Shown: positions 1-7,947 of the stretch, in pieces
Layout of the letters: every line of letters begins with the position of its first letter
Numbering within the stretch: position 1 is the stretch's first letter
Source of the DNA: an uncultured Prevotellaceae bacterium
GTDB lineage: Bacteria; Bacteroidota; Bacteroidia; Bacteroidales; Bacteroidaceae
DNA length: 37,710 bases
NCBI GenBank assembly: GCA_900316505.1
Contig: ONDH01000031.1
Span: forward strand, 1-37,710
Direction: 5' to 3'
The notes under the pieces: model-generated
The model's input: the letters and a program-made list of their open reading frames with translations, nothing else
What the model was told of the DNA's origin: nothing
Databases searched by the model: none
Translations under genes and position numbers: made by a program

Positions 1-4
1 TAAG

Positions 5-30
5 TTTATATTATATATATATAATATAAA
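5..30. repeat. 26-bp AT palindrome
   Basis: Bases 5-17 are the exact reverse complement of bases 18-30, all A and T. It lies at the window edge, so its gene context is unknown. It could be part of a terminator or a melting site; nothing else supports a role. Confidence 0.5.
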
Positions 31-123
31 AATTAATACACACATTCATGACGCCCTGTTGCGTACCAATAGAAAACGGAAAATGGCACGTGGTGCGTGT
101 GGACAAATTTTTCTTCCTTTGTC

Positions 124-172
124 CTTTAGCGAATAGCAAAGGTTAAAGTTAAATGGTTAAAAGGTTAAATTT
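124..172. repeat. Degenerate GGTTAAA repeats
   Basis: Several GGTTAAA or GTTAAAT units follow one another with a spacing near seven bases. The tract is related in style to the heptad arrays elsewhere in the window. No gene is visible in the surrounding 1-608, which otherwise holds only the palindromic cluster at 371-429. Confidence 0.4.
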
Positions 173-370
173 CATCTCCGCACTGCGTTAGCCTCTCCAA
201 ACCCCAACAACTCTCAACCTTCAATATTACACATTATCCTCCATTTTTCTTACATCGAATGCTTACATTTCACCCTACTACCATTGAAATCTCCTTACCC
301 TTCTAAAGCGAAGCAAGGAGACACCATCAGAAGACGGGTCGTGATGTCCCACTCAGAGCCCCAAAAGGGA

Positions 371-429
371 TGAGAGTCTCACCTATACCACAGGTGAGAG
401 TCTTACCTATGTCATAGGTGAGACTCTCA
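371..429. repeat. Nested palindromic repeat
   Basis: A 16-base arm at 371-386 is the exact reverse complement of 414-429. The 27-base loop contains a second near-palindrome at 392-408, AGGTGAGAGTCTTACCT. All three units are variants of AGGTGAGAGTCTCACCT, so this is a tandem of a palindromic unit rather than one simple hairpin. It lies in a 608-base gene-free stretch downstream of the gtrA-like gene and could form a stable RNA or cruciform. It resembles extragenic palindromic repeats; whether it is dispersed in the genome cannot be seen here. Confidence 0.75.
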
Positions 430-608
430 CCCCTCTGGAGGTTCTGAAACACCCTTTTTTACCGTTTACCTGCCCCCTTTTTTAAGTCGAACTCACGTCT
501 AAAACGTGACTTCGTTATGACCTGTCTTGTATTCCACACGAGCAACGCTAAGAGTGCGTGTTGCCCCATTGAGTGTATTAGCAATGCTCTTTTAATTCAT
601 CGTTATCA

Positions 609-986
609 CTACAATTTTTTGAACACAAATCTCACTAATAAAAAATTAATAGGAACAACGATGGCAAATACTGGAAATGGGGCTAACGATTTAGAGACAC
701 CCATCCACAAGAATAAATTGAGGAATGCCACATGAAGCAAATAATTTACTCCATGTGCCATGCCAAAACCAAACCCTTTCTTAACAGATGCTTTCCGTCG
801 AAATGTGAAATAGCTCGACAATAAGAAGTTACATATAAAACTTATCGCATATCCAATGCTATAAGCAATTGTCACATTGATAACATGCATCAACAGCCAA
901 TATATGCCGTAATGAATAGCTGTTGCGGTGACTCCTACAATGCCAAAACGAATTAATTCGTAGAATGTCTGTTTATTTATCAACAT
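609..986 (-). CDS. GtrA-family membrane protein (lipid-linked sugar flippase)
   Basis: This 125-residue protein has four hydrophobic helices and the GtrA/PF04138 pattern: an N-terminal FYELIRFGIVG segment, a CNFLLSSYFTFRRK basic loop and a C-terminal FLLVRFVFKK end. Family members help move undecaprenyl-phosphate-linked sugars across the inner membrane for later transfer to surface glycans. I chose the ATG at 986 over an in-frame TTG at 998 because it gives the usual short N-terminus. The start lies inside the 3' end of the upstream GT2 gene (14-base overlap), which indicates translational coupling in a gtr-type cassette. The sugar carried is not known. Confidence 0.85.
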   Translation of the reverse strand: MLINKQTFYELIRFGIVGVTATAIHYGIYWLLMHVINVTIAYSIGYAISFICNFLLSSYFTFRRKASVKKGFGFGMAHGVNYLLHVAFLNLFLWMGVSKSLAPFPVFAIVVPINFLLVRFVFKKL

Positions 987-1917
987 TTGTTTCTCCAATT
1001 ATGTATACGGGCCTGCCTTTAGCCTCATTAAATATACGTCCTAAATATTCACCGATAATGCCTAAACTTAATAACTGAATACCACCAAGAAATAGAATGA
1101 CAATCATCATGGAGGGATAACCAGCAACAGGATCACCCCATATCAATGCTTTAAGCAACACCCAACACATGTAACTAAAGGCAATCATTGAGATGATAAA
1201 CCCCACAATGGTTGAAAAACGTAAAGGAGCTGTCGTGAAAGAAGTGACTCCTTCAATACCGAGATTCAGCAGATCTCTAAATCGCCAAGCTGACTTACCT
1301 GTAAGCCTATCCCCCTGTTCAAAAAGAATCTCTTTCTTTTTGAAACCAATCCAAGCAAACATTCCTTTTGTATAACGTTCTTTTTCACGCATTGTCTGGA
1401 GAGCATCTATGCATTTCCTGTCCAAAAGGCGGAAGTCACCCACATTCTCAAGAATGTCAAAACGAGAGGTTTTCTGTAATAGATTATAATAAGTTAAGGA
1501 CAGGCGTTTGCGCAACCAACTTTCTTTACCACGTGACTTTCGTTTAGCATAGACATCCTCATAACCTTGTTCCCAATATTTCAGCATTTCAGGTATCAAT
1601 GTGGGAGGATGTTGCAAATCAGCATCCATAATGACCATGCAATCACCGCTAGCATAATCAAATCCAGATAGCATAGCACACTCTTTGCCGAAATTACGCG
1701 ACAAAGATATGTACTTGATTCGTTTGTCTATCTCTGCGTATGTTTTGATGATATTCAATGTGTTATCTTTACTACCATCGTTAATCAGCAGAATCTCAAA
1801 ATCATATTCTTTTAAGTTCTCGCAAATGCCTTTAGTGCCACACAATGCATCATACAGCATTGGTAGCCCTTCTTCCTCGTTAAAGCAAGGGATGAGAATT
1901 GAAACTTTCTTATTCAT
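973..1917 (-). CDS. GtrB/DPM1-type GT2 glycosyltransferase
   Basis: The 314-residue product has an N-terminal GT-A domain: SILIPCFNEE near the start, a nucleotide-binding NDG, and a DAD metal-binding motif near residue 98-100 in MDADLQHPP. Two C-terminal transmembrane helices follow, ending in an IGEYLGRIFNEAKGRP segment. This is the layout of polyisoprenyl-phosphate glycosyltransferases, which make undecaprenyl-P-sugar from a nucleotide sugar at the inner face of the membrane. An ATG at 1917 is preferred to the in-frame TTG at 1923. It overlaps the upstream membrane protein gene by 8 bases and the downstream gtrA-like gene by 14, so the three are one operon. Confidence 0.9.
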   Translation of the reverse strand: MNKKVSILIPCFNEEEGLPMLYDALCGTKGICENLKEYDFEILLINDGSKDNTLNIIKTYAEIDKRIKYISLSRNFGKECAMLSGFDYASGDCMVIMDADLQHPPTLIPEMLKYWEQGYEDVYAKRKSRGKESWLRKRLSLTYYNLLQKTSRFDILENVGDFRLLDRKCIDALQTMREKERYTKGMFAWIGFKKKEILFEQGDRLTGKSAWRFRDLLNLGIEGVTSFTTAPLRFSTIVGFIISMIAFSYMCWVLLKALIWGDPVAGYPSMMIVILFLGGIQLLSLGIIGEYLGRIFNEAKGRPVYIIGETNVDK

Positions 1918-3478
1918 ACTCAATGTCTATTACTCGATCTTGAATCATTGTATTTTTCTTTACAAGAAGGTATTTTGTCCCTTCAATATCAAGTAAACAC
2001 CAATTAGTGGCCACAATTTCTTTCGCAGAAATACGTTCTATTTTATTTATAATAGGAACAGAAGCCCATCGAGATTCTTGCATAATATATTTAATATTAG
2101 AAGGAGCATCGCTATATTCCCATCGGCATGCATAGAAAGGTAATGATGTACTTAAATCGAAGTCCTTGCCAACACGGTCTTCATGAACATCTTTCATAAA
2201 TCCTTCTGGAATAAAAAACAAGCTAATATTTTTCCTGCCATAATAACGTGCCATGATTGTACAATGAAACTTATCATTAACAAAATAGTAGTCACTTCCT
2301 TCGGGAAATGCAAATGTCAAAATCATTCGTTCAACATAAAATGGTGGGTGCACTTCATTCGTTAAAATAATTCCATCTTGGGTTTCCGTTATCTGTTTTT
2401 CTACATTTTTAAAGTTCTGGTAATTTTTCACACAATATGGTACACATAACAACAGGTAAATAAAAGAAACACATAATACCATCTTTTCTACATGTGAAGG
2501 CATTTTATCATATGGAAATATGCTCAAAATAATTATTAAGGAGAAAAGTTCTATGCCGAAGCGAGATTGTCCTGCTTGATGCCCTGTAAATGAAACAAAA
2601 AGAATAGTAAACACAATTCCAATAAACCATCTCCACTCCATCTTTTTTACTATAGCCCATAATACAAGCAGAATAAAAAATACACGAAGATTGTTCATGT
2701 GGAATAAAGATTGCAGGTAAGTAATTAACACACTTGTAATAGGTATAGAATGTGTTGAGCCGTTACCTAATGCACGATGTATAGAACCAGGTGAAAAGAT
2801 ACAAAATGCAACTCCAACAATAAAGCCTAACAGCAAGACCAATTGCGACCATTTTAAGGTGCGCCAACGCCTTATAAAGTGAAAGAAATAAACGCAACAC
2901 AATCCTATTACTATTGCCTCATGTGTCCATCCACATACTATGCCATATAAGAACAATATTGGTATCCACCCTTTTGAATGAATCTTAATGTTTAGCAAAT
3001 AATTAAAAAATAATACAAGAACAGCAACAAATTCATAATTGAAGACTCCGCTCATCCATAGAAATTCATTTTTAAATCCACAGATGAATCCTAATGTTAA
3101 AGAGGCGGAAATAGCCAATCCCATTAAGGCATTACTACGCTCTTTTACAAAGTTCAAATTCAATAAGTGCAAATAAAAACCAAACAAGAAGGCATTGAAA
3201 ACATTGAAAAAAGATTTACCCAACAATGCATCAAAAGTCATTAGAAATATATGGGGTACAACACGACCATTCACCTGAAAATAATGATAATAGTTGCTGA
3301 CAAAAACATCATGAATGCTTTCTATCCATTTTTCTTCCTCCCCATTAGGTCCAATCATCATACAATAATGCCAATCATCAGAGAAATACGGCGTCAGACA
3401 ATTCACCACATAGAATAATGCTACAATGAGACCTAAAAAGCCCCAATACCAATAATTGAATGACTTGAAATGTACCAT
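1910..3478 (-). CDS. Polytopic membrane protein, putative GT-C glycosyltransferase (DUF6056-like)
   Basis: This 522-residue protein has about ten or more hydrophobic helices in its first 345 residues and a soluble C-terminal part of roughly 170 residues. Just after the first helix it has YFSDDWHY, an acidic pair in the first periplasmic loop, as in GT-C enzymes that use lipid-phosphate sugars. It resembles DUF6056 proteins of Bacteroidetes, though I base this on overall pattern only. As first gene of the cassette with GtrB- and GtrA-like proteins, it is the likely specificity enzyme that transfers the flipped sugar to a surface polymer. The acceptor and sugar are unknown. Its A+T content is high, as is common for variable surface-glycan genes. 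Confidence 0.65.
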   Translation of the reverse strand: MVHFKSFNYWYWGFLGLIVALFYVVNCLTPYFSDDWHYCMMIGPNGEEEKWIESIHDVFVSNYYHYFQVNGRVVPHIFLMTFDALLGKSFFNVFNAFLFGFYLHLLNLNFVKERSNALMGLAISASLTLGFICGFKNEFLWMSGVFNYEFVAVLVLFFNYLLNIKIHSKGWIPILFLYGIVCGWTHEAIVIGLCCVYFFHFIRRWRTLKWSQLVLLLGFIVGVAFCIFSPGSIHRALGNGSTHSIPITSVLITYLQSLFHMNNLRVFFILLVLWAIVKKMEWRWFIGIVFTILFVSFTGHQAGQSRFGIELFSLIIILSIFPYDKMPSHVEKMVLCVSFIYLLLCVPYCVKNYQNFKNVEKQITETQDGIILTNEVHPPFYVERMILTFAFPEGSDYYFVNDKFHCTIMARYYGRKNISLFFIPEGFMKDVHEDRVGKDFDLSTSLPFYACRWEYSDAPSNIKYIMQESRWASVPIINKIERISAKEIVATNWCLLDIEGTKYLLVKKNTMIQDRVIDIEYE

Positions 3479-3572
3479 AAATTAAAATGTGCATAGGAGA
3501 ACCACTTCTCAGAAATTCTCATGAACAAAAACAATTTTTTTACGGATGCTTTTGTTCTCCTACCTAAACACT

Positions 3573-3641
3573 GCATGGACAATTCTTGTCCCTCAGTGCG
3601 GTGGTAGGAAAACCGGAAACAACAGACAAGAACGTCCATGC
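3573..3641 (-). promoter_or_regulatory. Inverted repeat in gtr operon leader
   Basis: GCATGGACAATTCTTGTC at 3573-3590 is matched by GACAAGAACGTCCATGC at 3625-3641 as an almost perfect inverted repeat with a 34-base loop. It is about 95 bases upstream of the first cassette gene and downstream of a possible promoter at 3774-3781, so it would be transcribed as a leader hairpin. No U-tract follows on the minus strand, so it is not an ordinary terminator. It might be an attenuator, a processing site, or a recombinase site. The rest of 3479-4105 shows no gene. Confidence 0.5.
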
Positions 3642-3773
3642 ATTGCATGAACATTCACTAATCTGTTCCGGTTGCTTCATGACAAGTTTCCTACGCTTTC
3701 ACTGAGCTAAGAACAAAATAGCAAACGCTATAATATGATATCAAACCAAGATATAAATCCCAGTAGGACGTTG

Positions 3774-3781
3774 CAAAAGTA
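3774..3781 (-). promoter_or_regulatory. Possible promoter -7 element for the gtr cassette
   Basis: The minus strand reads TACTTTTG, fitting TAnnTTTG, with TTTG elements 16 or 23 bases further upstream. It would give an unusually long leader of nearly 290 bases. This is the weakest of the promoters listed. Confidence 0.35.
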
Positions 3782-4105
3782 CTAAACTTTTACATACCAA
3801 ACAACAAATCTTGCAAAAAAATACGTTGAATCAAATATTCCATGAAAAACATGGCCATGCTATTTCACTTATTTACAGTAAGAATCTTAAGTGAAAGCAT
3901 CCATGATGAAGAAGAGATAGGGATATAGAGATAAAGAAGGCTATGTACAACTCCTCCCTGGTCGTTTCACGCTCACCTTATTCACCACATCCATCCTGTG
4001 GTTGACATTGCTGTTCATCTTTAATTAGAGGTGAGCATTTACTTTGTCGCCACAATTTTACAATCTTTTTCTTTTACCACCAATTATTATTAAGAAAATT
4101 TATTG

Positions 4106-4113
4106 TACCTTTG
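4106..4113 (+). promoter_or_regulatory. Promoter -7 element for the lipoprotein gene
   Basis: TACCTTTG followed by CA fits the Bacteroidetes TAnnTTTG element. It lies 26 bases before the chosen ATG at 4140, so the leader is short and A-rich. Confidence 0.55.
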
Positions 4114-4139
4114 CAACTACTAACCCAAAAACAAACATA

Positions 4140-5438
4140 ATGATGAAACTTAAATTCTTTTTACTTTTTGCGGCTTTAATGGCTTTTTCAAGTGCTTTTA
4201 TCTCTTGTAGCAAAGATGATGATGGGGGTTCAAATGCTGAATCTTCGGTAAATCCTCTGATGGTTGAAAACTTTGTGTTGGATGGTATGAATGCCTCCAT
4301 CACACGTCCTAATACAGGTGTAAATTTTCCTGACAGTGTGAAGTTTCTGGTTTACTTCCAAAATAATGCAGAACCCGAATCGGGTGTAACTTACGATATT
4401 GGTGTGGCACTTTACACGGCCAATAACAGATTGGTCAGCACATTCCCGCTATATGAGGATATTGTAGTGGCATATGGCAAGACTTTCAAGATGGATGATA
4501 AGATTCTTTTGTCTAAAGATCTTTCAGATGGCATCTATCTTTTAAAGCCTATCTGTAAGGGTAAGGATGAGAAGGATTGGAAGGAAATGAAATTAGCAAA
4601 TGATTTTGCATTGACCATCAACATCGATGGTACTGAAGCACAATTGAAAGAAGCTTTTAAGGACATCATCAGGTTTAAGAGCATTTCTTACGATAAGACT
4701 CAAGTGGCTATGAACGAACCTTTCAAGGTTACTGTAAGCCTTTTTGGCAACAAAACCTACAAGTCCATCCCTGTCTTTTTGGCACAAAAGGATGAAAATG
4801 ATGGCTACAAGAAACTGACTGGTGAAACATGGACTCCTGACGAGCAAGGAGAAGGCACCATCACTTTCTCTTATGCACCCACTCAAGTAGGCAATCAAAC
4901 ATATTACATCATTTCTCCTATCAGCGATGAACCTATCACCCAATTCAGCATCATCACAAAAGGTCAAACTTTTGACATTTCTGTTTCCAACATTGCCGAT
5001 GAGGTGGAATATATTCTTGATGATAATGCCTTGAAAGGCACTTTCACAGTGAGGAACTATGATGATCAGGTGTTTACAAAAGACATCTATGTCATGCTGG
5101 TGGGGATTGACATGATGACGTTCGACTTCAAGGTGGATTCTTTGTTCCAAAATCCTCAACTCTATCAGAAGATTCATTTTTCCACTGCCAGCTTGAATGA
5201 GGAAAAGGGTTCGTTCAATTTCACCAACCTTGACTTTGGTAGCTACTATGCCATCACATACGGCATAAAGAACAAGGAGGGCAAGTTTGAGGAACTGAAT
5301 GCTGACAAGATGTATATGTTGTACACCACTCCTTTTGATGAATCAGGCGATGAGTTATTTATCAAGATGGCTAAAGCACCTGCTGCTACGAAAGTCATCT
5401 CTTATCTGAATCGGAAAAAGGTGATTTGGAAGCAATAG
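4140..5438 (+). CDS. Lipoprotein of unknown function
   Basis: The ATG at 4140 gives a 432-residue protein with a lipoprotein signal: basic start, a hydrophobic run, then AFISC followed by SKDDDGG. The acidic residues after Cys are typical of Bacteroidetes lipoproteins exported to the cell surface. I recognise no domain. The mature part is rich in beta-strand-like sequence and appears to contain two or three immunoglobulin-like modules of about 100-120 residues. A longer reading frame opens at 4044, but it would overlap the promoter and bury the signal peptide. The gene stands alone, with its own promoter before it and a terminator after it. A role in surface binding is a guess from its type only. 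Confidence 0.8.
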   Translation: MMKLKFFLLFAALMAFSSAFISCSKDDDGGSNAESSVNPLMVENFVLDGMNASITRPNTGVNFPDSVKFLVYFQNNAEPESGVTYDIGVALYTANNRLVSTFPLYEDIVVAYGKTFKMDDKILLSKDLSDGIYLLKPICKGKDEKDWKEMKLANDFALTINIDGTEAQLKEAFKDIIRFKSISYDKTQVAMNEPFKVTVSLFGNKTYKSIPVFLAQKDENDGYKKLTGETWTPDEQGEGTITFSYAPTQVGNQTYYIISPISDEPITQFSIITKGQTFDISVSNIADEVEYILDDNALKGTFTVRNYDDQVFTKDIYVMLVGIDMMTFDFKVDSLFQNPQLYQKIHFSTASLNEEKGSFNFTNLDFGSYYAITYGIKNKEGKFEELNADKMYMLYTTPFDESGDELFIKMAKAPAATKVISYLNRKKVIWKQ

Positions 5439-5462
5439 TTTCTTCTTTACAAATAAAATCAT

Positions 5463-5502
5463 TGAAGCGATATGTTTTCTTTGTCGAGAGCATATCGCTT
5501 CA
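5463..5502 (+). terminator. Terminator after the lipoprotein gene
   Basis: A perfect 12-base stem, TGAAGCGATATG at 5463-5474 and its complement at 5491-5502, encloses a 16-base loop and is followed by an AT-rich run. It begins 25 bases after the stop codon. Confidence 0.75.
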
Positions 5503-6178
5503 TTTATATTATATATTTCTTTTTTTCTTTTAAATTTTAAAGAACTCTTATGTTGATGTATATAGCTTGTTGATAATGTTGATAACTTTTTCAGTGCTAT
5601 GTAAATCAGTGGTTTATGGTGTTAAAATATGCCTCATAACCTATTGATATTTTTTTGAAAAAAATGAATAACTTTTTTTGGTGATTAGAAATGAATGGTG
5701 GTATATAAATTGTCGTGAGAAAAGCAAGAAAAGTTATTGAAAGTTATGAAAAAGTTATCAATAGGGTTATGAACAGTTTTATCAACAGGGTTTATTGTCT
5801 CAAGAGTTCCATGAAGCGTTTCTTCATGGCTTGTTTCAGTTCGCCTTCGTCGAGGATAAAGTCATTAACTACTTCATCGAACGCACGTTCTGCCTTCTGA
5901 CGCATCTGAGCTTTACCTGCCCGTAAGCCAGAGGAAAGTTCTGTCTTGGGAAGCAGCTGTCTGTTGAAGTTGCCGTCACTCATATTTTCTGTTGATAAGT
6001 ATGTTGATAGTTCTTGTTGATAAGGTGTTGATAACCCTGTTGACAGGGTGTGAACAAGTGGCAAATTTACAAGTTTTATGTGACATTGCAAATATTTGAG
6101 AATTAAAATGATTGATAATTTTTGTTTTTGGAGAGGAATGAGTAATTTTGCACGTGTTAATAAGTATGTTGATAAGTT
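5503..6178. other. Candidate oriC or DnaA-box cluster
   Basis: An AT-only-like tract at 5503-5545 is followed by seven exact copies of TGTTGATAA or its complement: 5568-5576 and 5577-5585 (abutting), 5779-5787 (reverse), 5990-5998, 6015-6023, 6026-6034 and 6167-6175. Near variants occur at 5551, 5755, 5767, 6002, 6038 and 6155. TTATCAACA differs by one base from the DnaA box TTATCCACA. About 0.01 exact copies would be expected by chance in this length. The copies flank a 63-codon gene and reach within four bases of ribD. The layout of AT-rich tract plus boxes is origin-like. Against it, the genes to the right are mostly not on the expected leading strand, and dnaA is not in view. Confidence 0.5.
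5792..5983 (-). CDS. Small basic protein of unknown function
   Basis: A 63-residue protein starts at the ATG at 5983 with MSDGNFNRQLLP, followed by SSGLRAGKAQMRQKAERAF and an amphipathic, charged C-terminal helix. I do not recognise a named domain, but the sequence looks protein-like and helical, with many Arg and Lys residues in its first half, and I think it is a conserved Bacteroidales small protein. A much longer open frame continues upstream to 6751 antisense to ribD; that part has no protein character, so I reject it. The gene is enclosed by the TGTTGATAA cluster, with copies on both sides, which makes a role at that site possible but unproven. Confidence 0.65.
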   Translation of the reverse strand: MSDGNFNRQLLPKTELSSGLRAGKAQMRQKAERAFDEVVNDFILDEGELKQAMKKRFMELLRQ

Positions 6179-7132
6179 ATGAAAGATGTGTTGACAACTG
6201 ATGAAAAGTATATGAGAAGATGCATTCAATTGGCACGTAACGGCAGGATGAATGCACAACCTAACCCGATGGTGGGTGCGGTGATTGTACATGATGACCG
6301 CATCATTGGTGAGGGCTATCATGTGCGCTGTGGAGAGGGGCATGCCGAAGTGAATGCCTGTGCATCTGTGAAGAAGGAGGATGAGCATCTGTTGAGGGAG
6401 AGCACCATCTATGTAAGCCTGGAACCTTGCAGTCATTATGGCAAGACACCTCCATGTGCCGACCTCTTGGTAAGCAAGGGATTCAAGCGGTGTGTGATTG
6501 GTTGTCAAGACCCCTTTGCTAAGGTGCAGGGAAGGGGTATTCAGAAACTGAGAGAAGCTGGCATTGACGTGAGTGTTGGGGTGCTGGAAGAGGAGTGTAA
6601 GGCTCTGAATAAACGCTTTATGACTTTTCATGGCAAGCAACGCCCTTTCGTCACGTTGAAATGGGCAGAGTCGGAAGATGGCTTTATCGATGGTCACATA
6701 TCGAATACATACACCCAGATGGTTTGCCACAAACGCAGAGCGGAACATCAAGCTATTTTGGTGGGAAGAAAGACATGGGAAGCGGACAAACCTTCGCTCA
6801 CCGTGCGTGAATGGTATGGCTCATCGCCAAAACGTTATGTGGTATCTTCTCAGTCATTGACTTTGCCAGATGGTTTTCATCTCATTCAGACAACCTGTGT
6901 GGAGGACATCTTGAAGAGATTGTATGAAGATGGCATTCAGACAGTGTTGGTGGAAGGGGGTGCTGAGCTTTTGCAGTCGTTCATCGACAGTGGCGAGTGG
7001 GATGAATGTTACGTAGAGAAGGGCGACTTGACTCTTTGTGGAAGGGTGAAAGCGCCTGTGCTTTCAAATGCTGCCCTGAAGGGTGTGAACACTGATTTTG
7101 GACAGCGGATAGAGGAATATGTGAAGCAATAA
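6179..7132 (+). CDS. ribD: Bifunctional riboflavin deaminase/reductase RibD
   Basis: RibD carries out two early cytosolic steps of riboflavin synthesis: deamination of the GTP cyclohydrolase II product and NADPH-dependent reduction of its ribose. Residues 1-145 form the deaminase domain with the zinc site HAE at 55-57 and PCSHYGKTPPC, whose cysteines are 84 and 93. The rest is the reductase domain, with VTLKWAESEDG at its start. At 317 residues it is somewhat shorter than typical RibD (about 360), mainly in the reductase half. The ATG at 6179 lies just after the last TGTTGATAA copy. The gene converges with comF, 12 bases away. No FMN riboswitch is visible. Confidence 0.92.
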   Translation: MKDVLTTDEKYMRRCIQLARNGRMNAQPNPMVGAVIVHDDRIIGEGYHVRCGEGHAEVNACASVKKEDEHLLRESTIYVSLEPCSHYGKTPPCADLLVSKGFKRCVIGCQDPFAKVQGRGIQKLREAGIDVSVGVLEEECKALNKRFMTFHGKQRPFVTLKWAESEDGFIDGHISNTYTQMVCHKRRAEHQAILVGRKTWEADKPSLTVREWYGSSPKRYVVSSQSLTLPDGFHLIQTTCVEDILKRLYEDGIQTVLVEGGAELLQSFIDSGEWDECYVEKGDLTLCGRVKAPVLSNAALKGVNTDFGQRIEEYVKQ

Positions 7133-7144
7133 ACGCCCATGTGC

Positions 7145-7906
7145 TCATTCCATCAGAGGAACACCAAATATTGACACATCAATATTGTCATCTTCAAAAG
7201 CAGGAGCGGCTATGCGTGAAGCCACGGAAAGCGTGAGGATGGACACCTTCACATCGGGCACTTTTGCCAGCTCTTTTGCACAAGAGGAAAGTGTGGCACC
7301 TGTGGTCACCACATCGTCAATGAGCAGCACATGTTTGCCCTTGAGTTTTTCAGGATGTGTCACTTGAAAAATGCCTTCCACATTACGCATACGCTGACTG
7401 GCGTTGAGATGCGTTTGGGATGTGTTGTTTTTGATGCGTTTCACCACCCCTTCTTCTACAGGAATGCCTGTCTTTTCATGAATGCCCTGACAGATGTAAT
7501 GACATTGGTTGTAATGTCGTTTCAGCAGCCTTTTCCAATGGAGGGGCAGGGGGATGAGCATGTCAATATCATCGAAATAGTGATGTTTTTCCAGTTCTTC
7601 TGCATAGATTTTTGCCATGTGACACCCCACTTCCGGGTGACCATCATATTTGATTTGATAAATGAGGTTTCTCGTCTTCTTTCCATCATGATAAAACATA
7701 CCTGTCGCTCTCTCTATCGGGAAAAGTGCCCAAAACTGCTTTTCCAACTGGCTCTGCTTCACCAAATGATAGTGAGTGAAAGGCAAATGTACGAAACAAT
7801 GAGCACAAATGAATGACTCATCACCTCCCAATCTTTCGCCACACATGACGCACGTCCTCGGCATCAAAAAATCAACTATATCTCTCAGTATCTCCCTAAT
7901 CCTCAC
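7145..7906 (-). CDS. comF: ComF-family phosphoribosyltransferase-like protein
   Basis: The 253-residue protein has the ComF layout: an N-terminal zinc-ribbon with CVMC and CAHC pairs near residues 19-37, then a phosphoribosyltransferase domain with the PRPP-loop VLLIDDVVTTGAT. ComF proteins are needed for uptake of single-stranded DNA into the cytoplasm in transformable bacteria, and homologues occur widely in Bacteroidetes. The start is GTG at 7906; the next ATG (7864) would remove the helix that precedes the zinc ribbon in homologues. The GTG sits at the end of a heptad repeat array that fills the spacer to recX. It is the last gene of a leuS-recX-comF run. Confidence 0.85.
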   Translation of the reverse strand: MRIREILRDIVDFLMPRTCVMCGERLGGDESFICAHCFVHLPFTHYHLVKQSQLEKQFWALFPIERATGMFYHDGKKTRNLIYQIKYDGHPEVGCHMAKIYAEELEKHHYFDDIDMLIPLPLHWKRLLKRHYNQCHYICQGIHEKTGIPVEEGVVKRIKNNTSQTHLNASQRMRNVEGIFQVTHPEKLKGKHVLLIDDVVTTGATLSSCAKELAKVPDVKVSILTLSVASRIAAPAFEDDNIDVSIFGVPLME

Positions 7907-7947
7907 CCTAAACTCTAAACTCTAAACCCTAAACCCTAAACCCTAAA
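7906..7947. repeat. Heptad array CYCTAAA, six units
   Basis: Six uninterrupted 7-base units read CCCTAAA or CTCTAAA on the plus strand. The array includes the TAG stop codon of recX (7943-7945) and the first base of the comF GTG start, so it fills the whole spacer. On the coding strand it is GTTTAGGG-like. Matching arrays occur at 30247-30372 and 37124-37158. Confidence 0.9.

Noticed and set aside
3433..3654. A 73-codon open frame in the gtr leader
   Set aside because: It spans the inverted repeat, overlaps the GT-C-like gene and has no homologous look; better explained as leader.
6130..6178. FMN riboswitch before ribD
   Set aside because: The leader is occupied by the 9-mers and has no RFN-element core.
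5984..6751. A long open frame antisense to ribD in front of the small basic protein
   Set aside because: It lacks protein character and is the complement of ribD and repeat sequence; only the last 63 codons from the ATG at 5983 look real.
7906..7947. The CCCTAAA units as a linear-replicon telomere
   Set aside because: The arrays are internal, short and between housekeeping genes on a continuous sequence.
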